Of a stretch of DNA of 64,000 bases, positions 25,201 through 38,200 are shown in pieces. Under the pieces are notes generated by a model. The model made no database searches and was not told the DNA's origin. It worked only from the letters and a program-made list of their open reading frames with translations. How positions within the stretch are numbered: position 1 is the stretch's first letter; each line of letters starts with the position of its first letter. A program made the position numbers and the translations under genes. The stretch is from contig NW_027478961.1 in the NCBI RefSeq assembly GCF_051014685.1, positions 62,001 through 126,000 on the forward strand. The letters run 5' to 3'. The stretch comes from Ptiloglossa arizonensis. Its lineage: Eukaryota > Arthropoda > Insecta > Hymenoptera > Colletidae.

Positions 25201-26401
25201 AAAAATTTTTCGCAATTCTGCTGCTCCAAACGCTTAACCAGAATGGCCTAGGGGAAAAATACACGTACCGTTGTAATCGGGCGAGTTTCTACTTTCAGAC
25301 GCAATAGGAATTTTTCGGTTAGGTTAATCCGTTCGCGAGATATGGGAGTTTGAAGCCAAGAAATGGTTGAGAAGGCAAAAAATTTTTCGCAATTCTGCTG
25401 CTCCAAACGCTTAACCAGAATGGCCTAGGGAAAAAATACACATACCGTTGTAATCGGGCGAGTTTCTACTTTCAAATGCAATACGAATTTTTGGATTAGG
25501 TCAATCCGTTCGCGAGATATGAGAGTTTGAAGCTAAGAAATGGTTGAGAAGACAACAAATTTTTCGCACTTCTGCTGCTCCAATCGCTTAACCAGAATGG
25601 CCTAGGGGAAAAATACACGTACCGTTTTAACCGGGCGAGTTTCTACTTTCAGATGCATAAGGAATTTTTGGGTTAGGACAATCCGTTCGCGAGATATGGG
25701 AGTTTGAAGCCAAGAAATGGTTGAGAAGGCAAAAAATTTTTCGCCATTCTACTGCTCCAAACTCTTAACCAGAATGGCCTAGGGAAAAAATACACATACC
25801 GTTGTAAACGGGCGAGTTTCTACTTTCAGACGCAGCAGGAATTTTTGGGTTTGGTCAATCCGTTCGCGAGATATGGGACTTTGAAGCTAAGAAATGGTTG
25901 AGAAGACAACAAATTTTTCGCATTTCTGCTGCACCAAACGCTTAACCAGAATGGGCTGGGGAAAAAATACACGTACCGTTGTAATCGGGCGAGTTTCTAC
26001 TTTCAAATGCAATACGAATTTTTGGATTAGGTCAATCCGTTCGCGAGATATGAGAGTTTGAAGCTAAGAAATGGTTGAGGAGACAACAAATTTTTCGCAC
26101 TTCTGCTGCTCCAATCGCTTAACCAGAATGGCCTAGGCGAAAAATACACGTACCGTTGTAATCGGGCGAGTTTCTACTTTCAGACGCAATAGGAATTTTT
26201 CGGTTAGGTCAATCCGTTCGCGAGATATGGGAGTTTGAAGCCAAGAAATGGTTGAGAAGGCAAAAAATTTTTCGCAATTCTACTGCTCCAATCGCTTAAC
26301 CAGAATGGCCTAGGGGAAAAATACACATACCGTTGTAAACGGGCGAGTTTCTACTTTCAGATGCAATAGGAATTTTTGGGTTAGGACAATCCGTTCGCGA
26401 G
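22225..26401 (+). repeat. 1.3-kb segment duplicated at 2838-bp spacing (16-mer)
   Basis: About 22,225-23,563 recurs at 25,063-26,401. Markers are ggttaggttaatccg, accgttttaaccgg, cgccattctac at 22,904 and 25,742, gcatttctgctgcacc, and ctaggcgaaaa at 23,295 and 26,133. The offset is 16 x 177 plus 6. The same spacing joins cgccattctac at 26,450 and 29,288. Confidence 0.7.
24298..24480 (+). repeat. 183-bp monomer, insertion copy 9
   Basis: Insertion near 24,465-24,474 with gggttatgtc, followed by a cacatgccg monomer. It is the 3369-bp-spaced counterpart of copy 8. Confidence 0.93.
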
Positions 26402-27118
26402 ATATGGGAGTTTGAAGCCAAGAAATGGTTGAGAAGGCAAAAAATTTTTCGCCATTCTACTGCTCCAAACTCTTAACCAGAATGGCCTAGGGAAAAAATA
26501 CACATACCGTTGTAAACGGGCGAGTTTCTACTTTCAGACGCAGCAGGAATTTTTGGGTTTGGTCAATCCGTTCGCGAGATATGGGACTTTGAAGCTAAGA
26601 AATGGTTGAGAAGACAACAAATTTTTCGCATTTCTGCTGCACCAAACGCTTAACCAGAATGGGCTGGGGAAAAAATACACGTACCGTTGTAATCGGGCGA
26701 GTTTCTACTTTCAAATGCAATACGAATTTTTGGATTAGGTCAATCCGTTCGCGAGATATGAGAGTTTGAAGCTAAGAAATGGTTGAGGAGACAACAAATT
26801 TTTCGCACTTCTGCTGCTCCAATCGCTTAACCAGAATGGCCTAGGCGAAAAATACACGTACCGTTGTAATCGGGCGAGTTTCTACTTTCAGACGCAATAG
26901 GAATTTTTCGGTTAGGTCAATCCGTTCGCGAGATATGGGAGTTTGAAGCCAAGAAATGGTTGAGAAGGCAAAAAATTTTTCGCAATTCTACTGCTCCAAT
27001 CGCTTAACCAGAATGGCCTAGGGGAAAAATACACATACCGTTGTAAACGGGCGAGTTTCTACTTTCAGATGCAATAGGAATTTTTGGGTTAGGACAATCC
27101 GTTCGCGAGATATGGCAG
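25656..27118 (+). repeat. Tandem duplication of a 708-bp tetramer
   Basis: About 25,656-26,410 is repeated at 26,364-27,118, in tandem. It contains the cgccattctac, gcatttctgctgcacc, ggattaggtc and ctaggcgaaaa monomers in the same order (25,742/26,450 and 26,133/26,841, both 708 bp apart). It sits at the junction of the 3546-bp copies and probably marks the crossover point of that event (inference). Confidence 0.75.
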
Positions 27119-27843
27119 TTTGAAGCGAAGAAATGGTTGAGAAGGCAAAAAATTTTTCGCAATTCTGCTGCTCCAAACGCTTAACCAGAATGGCCTAGGG
27201 AAAAAATACACATACCGTTGTAACCGGGCGAGCTTCTACTTTCAGACGCAACAGGAATTTTTGGGTTAGGTCAATCCGTTCGCGAGATATGGGAGTTTGA
27301 AGCCAAGAAATGGTTGAGAAGGCAAAAAATTTTTCGCAATTCTGCTGCTCCAATCGCTTAACCAGAATGGCCTAGGGGAAAAATACACGTACCGTTGTAA
27401 TCGGGCGAGTTTCTACTTTCAGACGCAATAGAAATTTTTCGGTTAGGTCAATCCGTTCGCGAGATATGGGAGTTTGAAGCCAAGAAATGGTTGAGAAGGC
27501 AAAAAATTTTTCGCAATTCTACTGCTCCAATCGCTTAACCAGAATGACCTAGGGGAAAAATACACATACCGTTGTAAACGGGCGAGTTTCTACTTTCAGA
27601 TGCAATAGGAATTTTTGGGTTAGGACAATCCGTTCGCGAGATATGGGAGTTTGAAGCGAAGAAATGGTTGAGGAGGCAAAAAATTTTTCGCAATTCTGCT
27701 GCTCCAAACGCTTAACCAGAATGGCCTAGGGAAAAAATACACATACCGTTGTAATCGGGCGAGCTTCTACTTTCAGACGCAACAGGAATTTTTGGGTTAG
27801 GTCAATCCGTTCGCGACATATGGGAGTTTGAAGCCAAGAAATG

Positions 27844-28026
27844 GTTGAGAAGGCAAAAAATTTTTCGCAATTCTGCTGCTCCAAACGCTTAACCAGAATG
27901 GCCTAGGGAAAAAATACACATACCGTTGTAATCGGGCGAGTTTCTACTTTCAGACGCAACAGGAATTTTTGGGTTATGTCAATCCGTTCGCGAGATATGG
28001 GAGTTTGAAGCTAACAATAAGAAATG
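27844..28026 (+). repeat. 183-bp monomer, insertion copy 10 (last one)
   Basis: Insertion near 28,011-28,020 with gggttatgtc, followed by a cacatgccg monomer. It is the 3546-bp-spaced counterpart of copy 9. No further 183-bp copy occurs in the remaining 36 kb. Confidence 0.93.
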
Positions 28027-30639
28027 GTTGAGAAGGCAAAAAATTTTTCGCAATTCTGCTGCTCCAAACGCTTAACCAGAATGGCCTAGGGAAAAAATAC
28101 ACATGCCGTTGTAATCGGGCGAGTTTCTACTTTCAAATGCAATACGAATTTTTGGATTAGGTCAATCCGTTCGCGAGATATGAGAGTTTGAAGCTAAGAA
28201 ATGGTTGAGAAGACAACAAATTTTTCGCACTTCTGCTGCTCCAATCGCTTAACCAGAATGGCCTAGGGGAAAAATACACGTACCGTTGTAATCGGGCGAG
28301 TTTCTACTTTCAGACGCAATAGGAATTTTTCGGTTAGCCCAATCCGTTCGCGAGATATGGGAGTTTGAAGCCAAGAAATGGTTGAGAAGGCAAAAAATTT
28401 TTCGCAATTCTACTGCTCCAATCGCTTAACCAGAATGACCTAGGGGAAAAATACACATACCGTTGTAAACGGGCGAGTTTCTACTTTCAGATGCAATAGG
28501 AATTTTTGGGTTAGGACAATCCGTTCGCGAGATATGGGAGTTTGAAGCGAAGAAATGGTTGAGAAGGCAAAAAATTTTTCGCAATTCTGCTGCTCCAAAC
28601 GCTTAACCAGAATGGCCTAGGGAAAAAATACACATACCGTTGTAATCGGGCGAGTTTCTACTTTCAGACGCAACAGGAATTTTTGGGTTAGGTTAATCCG
28701 TTCGCGAGATATGGGAGTTTGAAGCTAAGAAATGGTTGAGAAGGCAAAAAATTTTTCGCAATTCTGCTGCTCCAAACGCTTAACCAGAATGGCCTAGGGG
28801 AAAAATACACGTACCGTTGTAATCGGGCGAGTTTCTACTTTCAGACGCAATAGGAATTTTTCGGTTAGGTTAATCCGTTCGCGAGATATGGGAGTTTGAA
28901 GCCAAGAAATGGTTGAGAAGGCAAAAAATTTTTCGCAATTCTGCTGCTCCAAACGCTTAACCAGAATGGCCTAGGGAAAAAATACACATACCGTTGTAAT
29001 CGGGCGAGTTTCTACTTTCAAATGCAATACGAATTTTTGGATTAGGTCAATCCGTTCGCGAGATATGAGAGTTTGAAGCTAAGAAATGGTTGAGAAGACA
29101 ACAAATTTTTCGCACTTCTGCTGCTCCAATCGCTTAACCAGAATGGCCTAGGGGAAAAATACACGTACCGTTTTAACCGGGCGAGTTTCTACTTTCAGAT
29201 GCATAAGGAATTTTTGGGTTAGGACAATCCGTTCGCGAGATATGGGAGTTTGAAGCCAAGAAATGGTTGAGAAGGCAAAAAATTTTTCGCCATTCTACTG
29301 CTCCAAACTCTTAACCAGAATGGCCTAGGGAAAAAATACACATACCGTTGTAAACGGGCGAGTTTCTACTTTCAGACGCAGCAGGAATTTTTGGGTTTGG
29401 TCAATCCGTTCGCGAGATATGGGACTTTGAAGCTAAGAAATGGTTGAGAAGACAACAAATTTTTCGCATTTCTGCTGCACCAAACGCTTAACCAGAATGG
29501 GCTGGGGAAAAAATACACGTACCGTTGTAATCGGGCGAGTTTCTACTTTCAGACGCAATAGGAATTTTTCGGTTAGGTCAATCCGTTCGCGAGATATGGG
29601 AGTTTGAAGCCAAGAAATGGTTGAGAAGGCAAAAAATTTTTCGCAATTCTACTGCTCCAATCGCTTAACCAGAATGGCCTAGGGGAAAAATACACATACC
29701 GTTGTAAACGGGCGAGTTTCTACTTTCAGATGCAATAGGAATTTTTGGGTTAGGACAATCCGTTCGCGAGATATGGCAGTTTGAAGCGAAGAAATGGTTG
29801 AGAAGGCAAAAAATTTTTCGCAATTCTGCTGCTCCAAACGCTTAACCAGAATGGCCTAGGGAAAAAATACACATACCGTTGTAACCGGGCGAGCTTCTAC
29901 TTTCAGACGCAACAGGAATTTTTGGGTTAGGTCAATCCGTTCGCGAGATATGGGAGTTTGAAGCCAAGAAATGGTTGAGAAGGCAAAAAATTTTTCGCAA
30001 TTCTGCTGCTCCAAACGCTTAACCAGAATGGCCTAGGGAAAAAATACACATACCGTTGTAATCGGGCGAGCTTCTACTTTCAGACGCAACAGGAATTTTT
30101 GGGTTAGGTCAATCCGTTCGCGAGATATGGGAGTTTGAAGCCAAGAAATGGTTGAGAAGGCAAAAAATTTTTTGCAATTCTGCTGCTCCAAACGCTTAAC
30201 CAGAATGGCCTAGGGGAAAAATACACATGCCGTTGTAATCGGGCGAGTTTCTACTTTCAGACGCAACAGGAATTTTTGGGTTAGGTCAATCCGTTCGCGA
30301 GATATGGGACTTTGAAGCTGAGAAATGGTTGACAAGACAACAAATTTTTCGCACTTCTGCTGCTCCAATCGCTTAACCAGAATGGGCTGGGGAAAAAATA
30401 CACGTACCGTTGTAATCGGGCGAGTTTCTACTTTCAGACGCAATAGGAATTTTTCGGTTAGGTCAATCCGTTCGGGAGATGTGGGAGTTTGAAGCTAAGA
30501 AATGGTTGAGAAGGCAAAAAATTTTTCGCAATTCTGCTGCTCCAAACGCTTAACCAGAATGCCCTAGGGAAAAAATACACATACCGTTGTAATCGGGCGA
30601 GCTTCTACTTTCAGATGCAATAGGAATTTTTGGGTTAGG

Positions 30640-33600
30640 ACAATCCGTTCGCGAGATATGGGACTTCGAAGCTAAGAAATGGTTGACAAGACAACAAATT
30701 TTTCGCAATTCTGCTGCTCCAATCGCTTAACCAGAATGGCCTAGGTGAAAAATACACATGCCGTTGTAATCGGGCGAGTTTCTACTTTCAGACGCAACAG
30801 GAATTTTTGGGTTAGGTCAATCCGTTCGCGAGATATGGGAGTTTGAAGCTAAGAAATGGTTGAGAAGGCAAAAAATTTTTCGCAATTCTGCTGCTCCAAA
30901 CGCTTAACCAGAATGGCCTAGGGAAAAAATACACATACCGTTGTAATCGGGCGAGTTTCTACTTTCAAATGCAATACGAATTTTTGGATTAGGTCAATCC
31001 GTTCGCGAGATATGAGAGTTTGAAGCTAAGAAATGGTTGAGAAGACAACAAATTTTTCGCACTTCTGCTGCTCCAATCGCTTAACCAGAATGGCCTAGGG
31101 GAAAAATACACGTACCGTTGTAATCGTGCGAGTTTCTACTTTCAGGTGCATAAGGAATTTTTGGGTTAGGTCAATCCGTTCGCGAGATATGGGAGTTTGA
31201 AAGCAAGAAATGGTTGAGAAGGCAAAAAATTTTTCGCAATTCTGCTGCTCCAAACGCTTAACCAGAATGCCCTAGGGAAAAAATACACATACCGTTGTAA
31301 TCGGGCGAGTTTCTACTTTCAGACGCAAAAGGAACTTTTTGGTTAGGTCAATCCGTTCGCGAGATATGGGACTTCGAAGCTAAGAAATGGTTGACAAGAC
31401 AACAAATTTTTCGCAATTCTGCTGCTCCAATCGCTTAACCAGAATGGCCTAGGGGAAAAATACACATGCCGTTGTAATCGGGCGAGTTTCTACTTTCAGA
31501 CGCAATAGGAATTTTTCGGTTAGGTCAATCCGTTCGGGAGATGTGGGAGTTTGAAGCTAAGAAATGGTTGAGAAGGCAAAAAATTTTTCGCAATTCTGCT
31601 GCTCCAAACGCTTAACCAGAATGCCCTAGGGAAAAAATACACATACCGTTGTAATCGGGCGAGCTTCTACTTTCAGATGCAATAGGAATTTTTGGGTTAG
31701 GACAATCCGTTCGCGAGATATGGGACTTTGAAGCTAAGAAATGGTTGACAAGACAACAAATTTTTCGCACTTCTGCTGCTCCAATCGCTTAACCAGAATG
31801 GCCTAGGGGAAAAATACACGAACCGTTGTAATCGGGCGAGTTTCTACTTTCAAATGCAATAGGAATTTTTGGGTTAGGTCAATCCGTTCGCGAGATATGG
31901 GACTTTGAAGCTAAGAAATGGTTGACAAGACAACAAATTTTTCGCAATTCTGCTGCTCCAATCGCTTAACCAGAATGTCCTAGGGGAAAAATACACATAC
32001 CGTTGTAATCGGGCGAGTTTCTACTTTCAAATGCAATACGAATTTTTGGGTTAGGACAATCCGTTCGCGAGATATGAGAGTTTGAAGCTAAGAAATGGTT
32101 GAGAAGACAACAAATTTTTCGCAAATCTGCTGCTCCAAACGCTTAACCAGAATGGCCAAGGGAAAAAATACGCATACCGTTGTAATCGGTCGAGTTTCTA
32201 CTTTCAGATACAATAGGAATTTTTGGGTTTGGTCAATCCGTTCGCGAGATATGGGACTTTGAAGCTAAGAAATGGTTGACAAGACAACAAATTTTTCGCA
32301 CTTCTGCTGCTCCAATCGCTTAACCAGAATGGCCTAGGGGAAAAATACACGTACCTTTGTAACCGGGCGAGTTTCTACTTTCAGATGCATAAGGAATTTT
32401 TGGGTTAGGTCAATCCGTTCGCGAGACATGGGAGTTTGAAGCCAAGAAATGGTTGAGAAGGCAAAAAATTTTTCGCAATTCTGCTGCTCCAAACGCTTAA
32501 CCAGAATGGCCTAGGGAAAAAATACACATACCGTTGTAATCGGGCGAGTTTCTACTTTCAGACGCAAAAGGAACTTTTGGGTTAGGTCAATCCGTTCGCG
32601 AGATATGGGACTTCGAAGCTAAGAAATGGTTGACAAGACAACAAATTTTTCGCAATTCTGCTGCTCCAATCGCTTAACCAGAATGGCCTAGGGGAAAAAT
32701 ACACATGCCTTTGTAATCGGGCGAGTTTCTACTTTCAGACGCAACAGGAATTTTCGGGTTAGGTCAATCCGTTCGCGAGATATGGGAGTTTGAAGCTAAG
32801 AAATGGTTGAGAAGGCAAAAAATTTTTCGCAATTCTGCTGCTCCAAACGCTTAACCAGAATGGCCTAGGGAAAAAATACACATACCGTTGTAATCGGGCG
32901 AGTTTCTACTTTCAAATGCAATACGAATTTTTGGATTAGGTCAATCCGTTCGCGAGATATGAGAGTTTGAAGCTAAGAAATGGTTGAGAAGACAACAAAT
33001 TTTTCGCACTTCTGCTGCTCCAATCGCTTAACCAGAATGGCCTAGGGGAAAAATACACGTACCGTTGTAATCGTGCGAGTTTCTACTTTCAGGTGCATAA
33101 GGAATTTTTGGGTTAGGTCAATCCGTTCGCGAGATATGGGAGTTTGAAAGCAAGAAATGGTTGAGAAGGCAAAAAATTTTTCGCAATTCTGCTGCTCCAA
33201 ACGCTTAACCAGAATGCCCTAGGGAAAAAATACACATACCGTTGTAATCGGGCGAGTTTCTACTTTCAGACGCAAAAGGAACTTTTTGGTTAGGTCAATC
33301 CGTTCGCGAGATATGGGACTTCGAAGCTAAGAAATGGTTGACAAGACAACAAATTTTTCGCAATTCTGCTGCTCCAATCGCTTAACCAGAATGGCCTAGG
33401 GGAAAAATACACATGCCGTTGTAATCGGGCGAGTTTCTACTTTCAGACGCAATAGGAATTTTTCGGTTAGGTCAATCCGTTCGGGAGATGTGGGAGTTTG
33501 AAGCTAAGAAATGGTTGAGAAGGCAAAAAATTTTTCGCAATTCTGCTGCTCCAAACGCTTAACCAGAATGCCCTAGGGAAAAAATACACATACCGTTGTA

Positions 33601-34514
33601 ATCGGGCGAGCTTCTACTTTCAGATGCAATAGGAATTTTTGGGTTAGGACAATCCGTTCGCGAGATATGGGACTTTGAAGCTAAGAAATGGTTGACAAGA
33701 CAACAAATTTTTCGCACTTCTGCTGCTCCAATCGCTTAACCAGAATGGCCTAGGGGAAAAATACACGAACCGTTGTAATCGGGCGAGTTTCTACTTTCAA
33801 ATGCAATAGGAATTTTTGGGTTAGGTCAATCCGTTCGCGAGATATGGGACTTTGAAGCTAAGAAATGGTTGACAAGACAACAAATTTTTCGCAATTCTGC
33901 TGCTCCAATCGCTTAACCAGAATGTCCTAGGGGAAAAATACACATACCGTTGTAATCGGGCGAGTTTCTACTTTCAAATGCAATACGAATTTTTGGGTTA
34001 GGACAATCCGTTCGCGAGATATGAGAGTTTGAAGCTAAGAAATGGTTGAGAAGACAACAAATTTTTCGCAAATCTGCTGCTCCAAACGCTTAACCAGAAT
34101 GGCCAAGGGAAAAAATACGCATACCGTTGTAATCGGTCGAGTTTCTACTTTCAGATACAATAGGAATTTTTGGGTTTGGTCAATCCGTTCGCGAGATATG
34201 GGACTTTGAAGCTAAGAAATGGTTGACAAGACAACAAATTTTTCGCACTTCTGCTGCTCCAATCGCTTAACCAGAATGGCCTAGGGGAAAAATACACGTA
34301 CCTTTGTAACCGGGCGAGTTTCTACTTTCAGATGCATAAGGAATTTTTGGGTTAGGTCAATCCGTTCGCGAGACATGGGAGTTTGAAGCCAAGAAATGGT
34401 TGAGAAGGCAAAAAATTTTTCGCAATTCTGCTGCTCCAAACGCTTAACCAGAATGGCCTAGGGAAAAAATACACATACCGTTGTAATCGGGCGAGTTTCT
34501 ACTTTCAGACGCAA
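30640..34514 (+). repeat. Two tandem copies of a 1947-bp 11-mer
   Basis: About 30,640-32,567 is followed by 32,590-34,514. Anchors 1947 bp apart are taatcgtgcg at 31,121/33,068 and atcggtcgag at 32,185/34,132. The order of rare forms is identical: gggacttcgaag, caggtgcataagg, gcaaaaggaac, cgggagatgtggg and ccaagggaaa. Differences I saw are ctaggtgaaa with catgccg in copy one against ctaggggaaa with catgcct and ttttcggg in copy two. It is the last block of the left domain. Confidence 0.8.
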
Positions 34515-35217
34515 CAGGAATTTTTGGGTTAAGTCAATCCGTTCGCGAGATATGGGAGTTTGAAGCCAAGAAATGGTTGAGAAGACAACAAATTTTTCGC
34601 AATTCTGCTGCTCCAAACTCTTAACAAGAATGGCCTAGTGAAAAAATACACATACCGTTCTAATCGGGCGAGTTTCTACTTTCAGACGCAACAGGAATTT
34701 TTGGGTTAGGTCAATCCGTTCGCGAGATATGGGAGTTTGAAGCCAAGAAATGGCTGAGAAGACAACAAATTTTTCGCAATTCTGCTGCTCCAAACGCTTA
34801 ACCAGAATGGGCTAGGGGAAAAATACACGTACCGTTGTAATCGGGCGAGTTTCTACTTTCAGACGCAATAGGAATTTTTCGGTTAAGTCAATCCATTAGC
34901 GAGATATGGGAGTTTGAAGCTAAGAAATTGTTTAGAAGACAACAAATTTTTCGCAATTCTGCTGCACCAAACGCTTAACCAGAATGGGCTAGGGAAAACA
35001 TACACATACCGTTGTAATCGGGCGAGTTTCTACTTTCAGATGCATAAGGAATTTTTGGGTTAGGTCAATCCGTTCGCGAGATATGGGAGTTTGAAGACAA
35101 CAAATGGTTGAGAAGGCAAAAAATTTTTCGCAATTCTGCTGCTCCAAACGCTTAACCAGAATGCTCTAGGGAAAAAATACACATACCGTTGTAATCGGGC
35201 GAGTTTCTACTTTCAAA

Positions 35218-38200
35218 TCCAATAGGAATTTTAGGGATAGGTGAATCCGTTCGCGAGATATGAGAGTTTGAAGCTAAGAAATGGTTGAGAAGACAACAAA
35301 TTTTTCGCAAATCTGCTGCTCCAAACGCTTAACCAGAATGCCCTAGGGAAAAAATACGCATACCTTTGTAATCGGGCGAGTTTCTACTTTCGGATACAAT
35401 AGGAATTTTTGGTTTCGGTCAATCCGTTCGCGAGATAAGGGACTTTGAAGTTAAGAAATGGTTGACAAGACAACAAATTTTTCGCAATTCTGCTGCTCCA
35501 ATCGCTTAACCAGAATGGCCTAGGGGAAAAATACACGTACCGTTGTAATCGGGCGAGTTTCTACTTTCAAATGCAATAGGAATTTTTGGATTAGGTCAAT
35601 CCTTTCGCGAGATATGGGACTTTGAAGCTAAGAAATGGTTGACAAGACAACAAATTTTGCGCAATTCTGCTGCTCCAATCGCTTAACCAGAATGCCCTAG
35701 GGGAAAAATTCACGTACCGTTGTAATCGGGCGAGTTTCTACTTTCAGATGCATAAGGAATTTTTGGGTTAGGTCAATCCGTTCGCGAGATATGGGAGTTT
35801 GAAGACAACAAATGTTTGAGAAGGCAAAAAATTTTTCGCAATTCTGCTGCTCCAAACGCTTAACCAGAATGGGCTAGGGGAAAAATACACGTACCGTTGT
35901 AATCGGGCGAGTTTCTACTTTCAGACGCAATAGGAATTTTTCGGTTAAGTCAATCCGTTAGCGAGATATGGGAGTTTGAAGCTAAGAAATTGTTTAGAAG
36001 ACAACAAATTTTTCGCAATTCTGCTGCACCAAACGCTTAACCAGAATGGCCTAGGGGAAAAATACACGTACCGTTGTAATCGGGCGAGTTTCTACTTTCA
36101 AATGCAATAGGAATTTTTGGATTAGGTCAATCCTTTCGCGAGATATGGGACTTTGAAGCTAAGAAATGGTTGACAAGACAACAAATTTTGCGCAATTCTG
36201 CTGCTCCAATCGCTTAACCAGAATGCCCTAGGGGAAAAATTCACGTACCGTTGTAATCGGGCGAGTTTCTACTTTCAGATGCATAAGGAATTTTTGGGTT
36301 AGGTCAATCCGTTCGCGAGATATGGGAGTTTGAAGACAACAAATGTTTGAGAAGGCAAAAAATTTTTCGCAATTCTGCTGCTCCAATCGCTTAACCAGAA
36401 TGCCCTAGGGAAAAAATACACATACCGTTGTAATCGGGCGAGTTTCTACTTTCAAATGCAATAGGAATTTTTGGGTTAGGTCCATCCGTTCGCGAGATAT
36501 GAGAGTTTGAAGCTAAGAAATGGTTGAGAAGGCAAAAAATTTTTCGCAATTCTGCTGCTCCAAACGCTTAAGCAGAATGCCCTAGGGAAAAAATACACAT
36601 ACCGTTGTAATCGGGCGAGTTTCTACTTTCAGATGCAGTAGGAATTTTTGGGTTAGGACAATCCGTTCGCGAGATATGGGAGTTTGAAGGCAAGAAATGG
36701 TTGAGAAGGCAAAAAATTTTTCGCACTTCTGCTGCTCCAATCGCTTAACCAGAATGGCCTAGGGGAAAAATACACGTACCGTTGTAATCGGGCGAGTTTC
36801 TACTTTCAAATGCAATAGGAATTTTTGAGTTAGGTCAATCCGTTCGCGAGATATGGGAGTTTGAAGCCAAGAAATGGTTGAGAAGGCAAAAAATTTTTCG
36901 CAATTCTGCTGCTCCAAACGCTTAACCAGAATGCCCTAGGGAAAAAATACACATACCGTTGTAATCGGGCGAGTTTCTACTTTCAGACGCAACAGGAATT
37001 GTTGGGTTAGGTCAATCCGTTCGCGAGATATGAGAGTTTGAAGCTAAGAAATGCTTGAGAAGACAACAAATTTTTCGCAATTCTGCTGCTCCAAACGCTT
37101 AACCAGAATGGGCTAGGGGAAAAATACACGTACCGTTGTAATCGGGCGAGTTTCTACTTTCAAATGCAATAGGAATTTTTGAGTTAGGTCAATCCGTTCG
37201 CGAGATATGGGAGTTTGAAGCCAAGAAATGGTTGAGAAGGCAAAAAATTTTTCGCAATTCTGCTGCTCCAAACGCTTAACCAGAATGCCCTAGGGAAAAA
37301 ATACACATACCGTTGTAATCGGGCGAGTTTCTACTTTCAGACGCAACAGGAATTGTTGGGTTAGGTCAATCCGTTCGCGAGATATGAGAGTTTGAAGCTA
37401 AGAAATGCTTGAGAAGACAACAAATTTTTCGCAATTCTGCTGCTCCAAACGCTTAACCAGAATGGGCTAGGGAAAAAATACACATACCTTTGTAATCGGG
37501 CGAGTTTCTACTTTCAGACGCAACAGGAATTTTTGGGTTAAGTCAATCCGTTCGCGAGATATGGGAGTTTGAAGCCAAGAAATGGTTGAGAAGACAACAA
37601 ATTTTTCGCAATTCTGCTGCTCCAAACTCTTAACAAGAATGGCCTAGTGAAAAAATACACATACCGTTCTAATCGGGCGAGTTTCTACTTTCAGACGCAA
37701 CAGGAATTTTTGGGTTAGGTCAATCCGTTCGCGAGATATGGGAGTTTGAAGCCAAGAAATGGTTGAGAAGACAACAAATTTTTCGCAATTCTGCTGCTCC
37801 AAACGCTTAACCAGAATGGGTTAGGGGAAAAATACACGTACCGTTGTAATCGGGCGAGTTTCTACTTTCAGACGCAATAGGAATTTTTCGGTTAAGTCAA
37901 TCCGTTAGCGAGATATGGGAGTTTGAAGCTAAGAAATTGTTTAGAAGACAACAAATTTTTCGCAATTCTGCTGCACCAAACGCTTAACCAGAATGGGCTA
38001 GGGAAAACATACACATACCGTTGTAATCGGGCGAGTTTCTACTTTCAGATGCATAAGGAATTTTTGGGTTAGGTCAATCCGTTCGCGAGATATGGGAGTT
38101 TGAAGACAACAAATGGTTGAGAAGGCAAAAAATTTTTCGCAATTCTGCTGCTCCAAACGCTTAACCAGAATGCCCTAGGGAAAAAATACACATACCGTTG

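Larger units (their letters stand above)
22860..29551 (+). repeat. 3.15-kb segment duplicated at 3546-bp spacing (20-mer)
   Basis: About 22,860-26,005 recurs at 26,406-29,551. Six rare markers all keep an offset of 3546: cgccatt 22,904/26,450; ctaggcg 23,295/26,841; atatggcag 23,564/27,110; aatagaaat 23,881/27,427; gttgaggagg 24,121/27,667; agcccaatcc 24,790/28,336. The offset is 20 x 177 plus the single 6-bp insertion inside the unit. No internal difference was noticed between the copies at these anchors. Confidence 0.8.
1..34514 (+). repeat. Left domain of the array, first variant set
   Basis: Monomers here mostly read aatggcctaggg or aatgacctagggg, and ttcggttaggtc, ttgggttaggtc or ttgggttaggac. 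The site-B region reads cgttcgcgag almost everywhere. Characteristic classes are the gtaaacggg plus cagatgcaatagg monomer followed by gaagcgaag, the caaatgcaatacg plus ggattaggtc monomer, and the cagatacaatagg plus gggttcggtc monomer. All ten 183-bp monomers are in this part. The monomers are arranged in overlapping duplications of 2 to 20 units rather than one regular higher-order repeat. Stretches not covered by separate block entries hold the same monomers without a clear local period. Confidence 0.75.

Noticed and set aside
30210..30443. Minus-strand open frame of 77 codons
   Set aside because: Same antisense repeat frame, opened by gctgagaaatgg and ggctggg variants; it is flanked by ordinary monomers.
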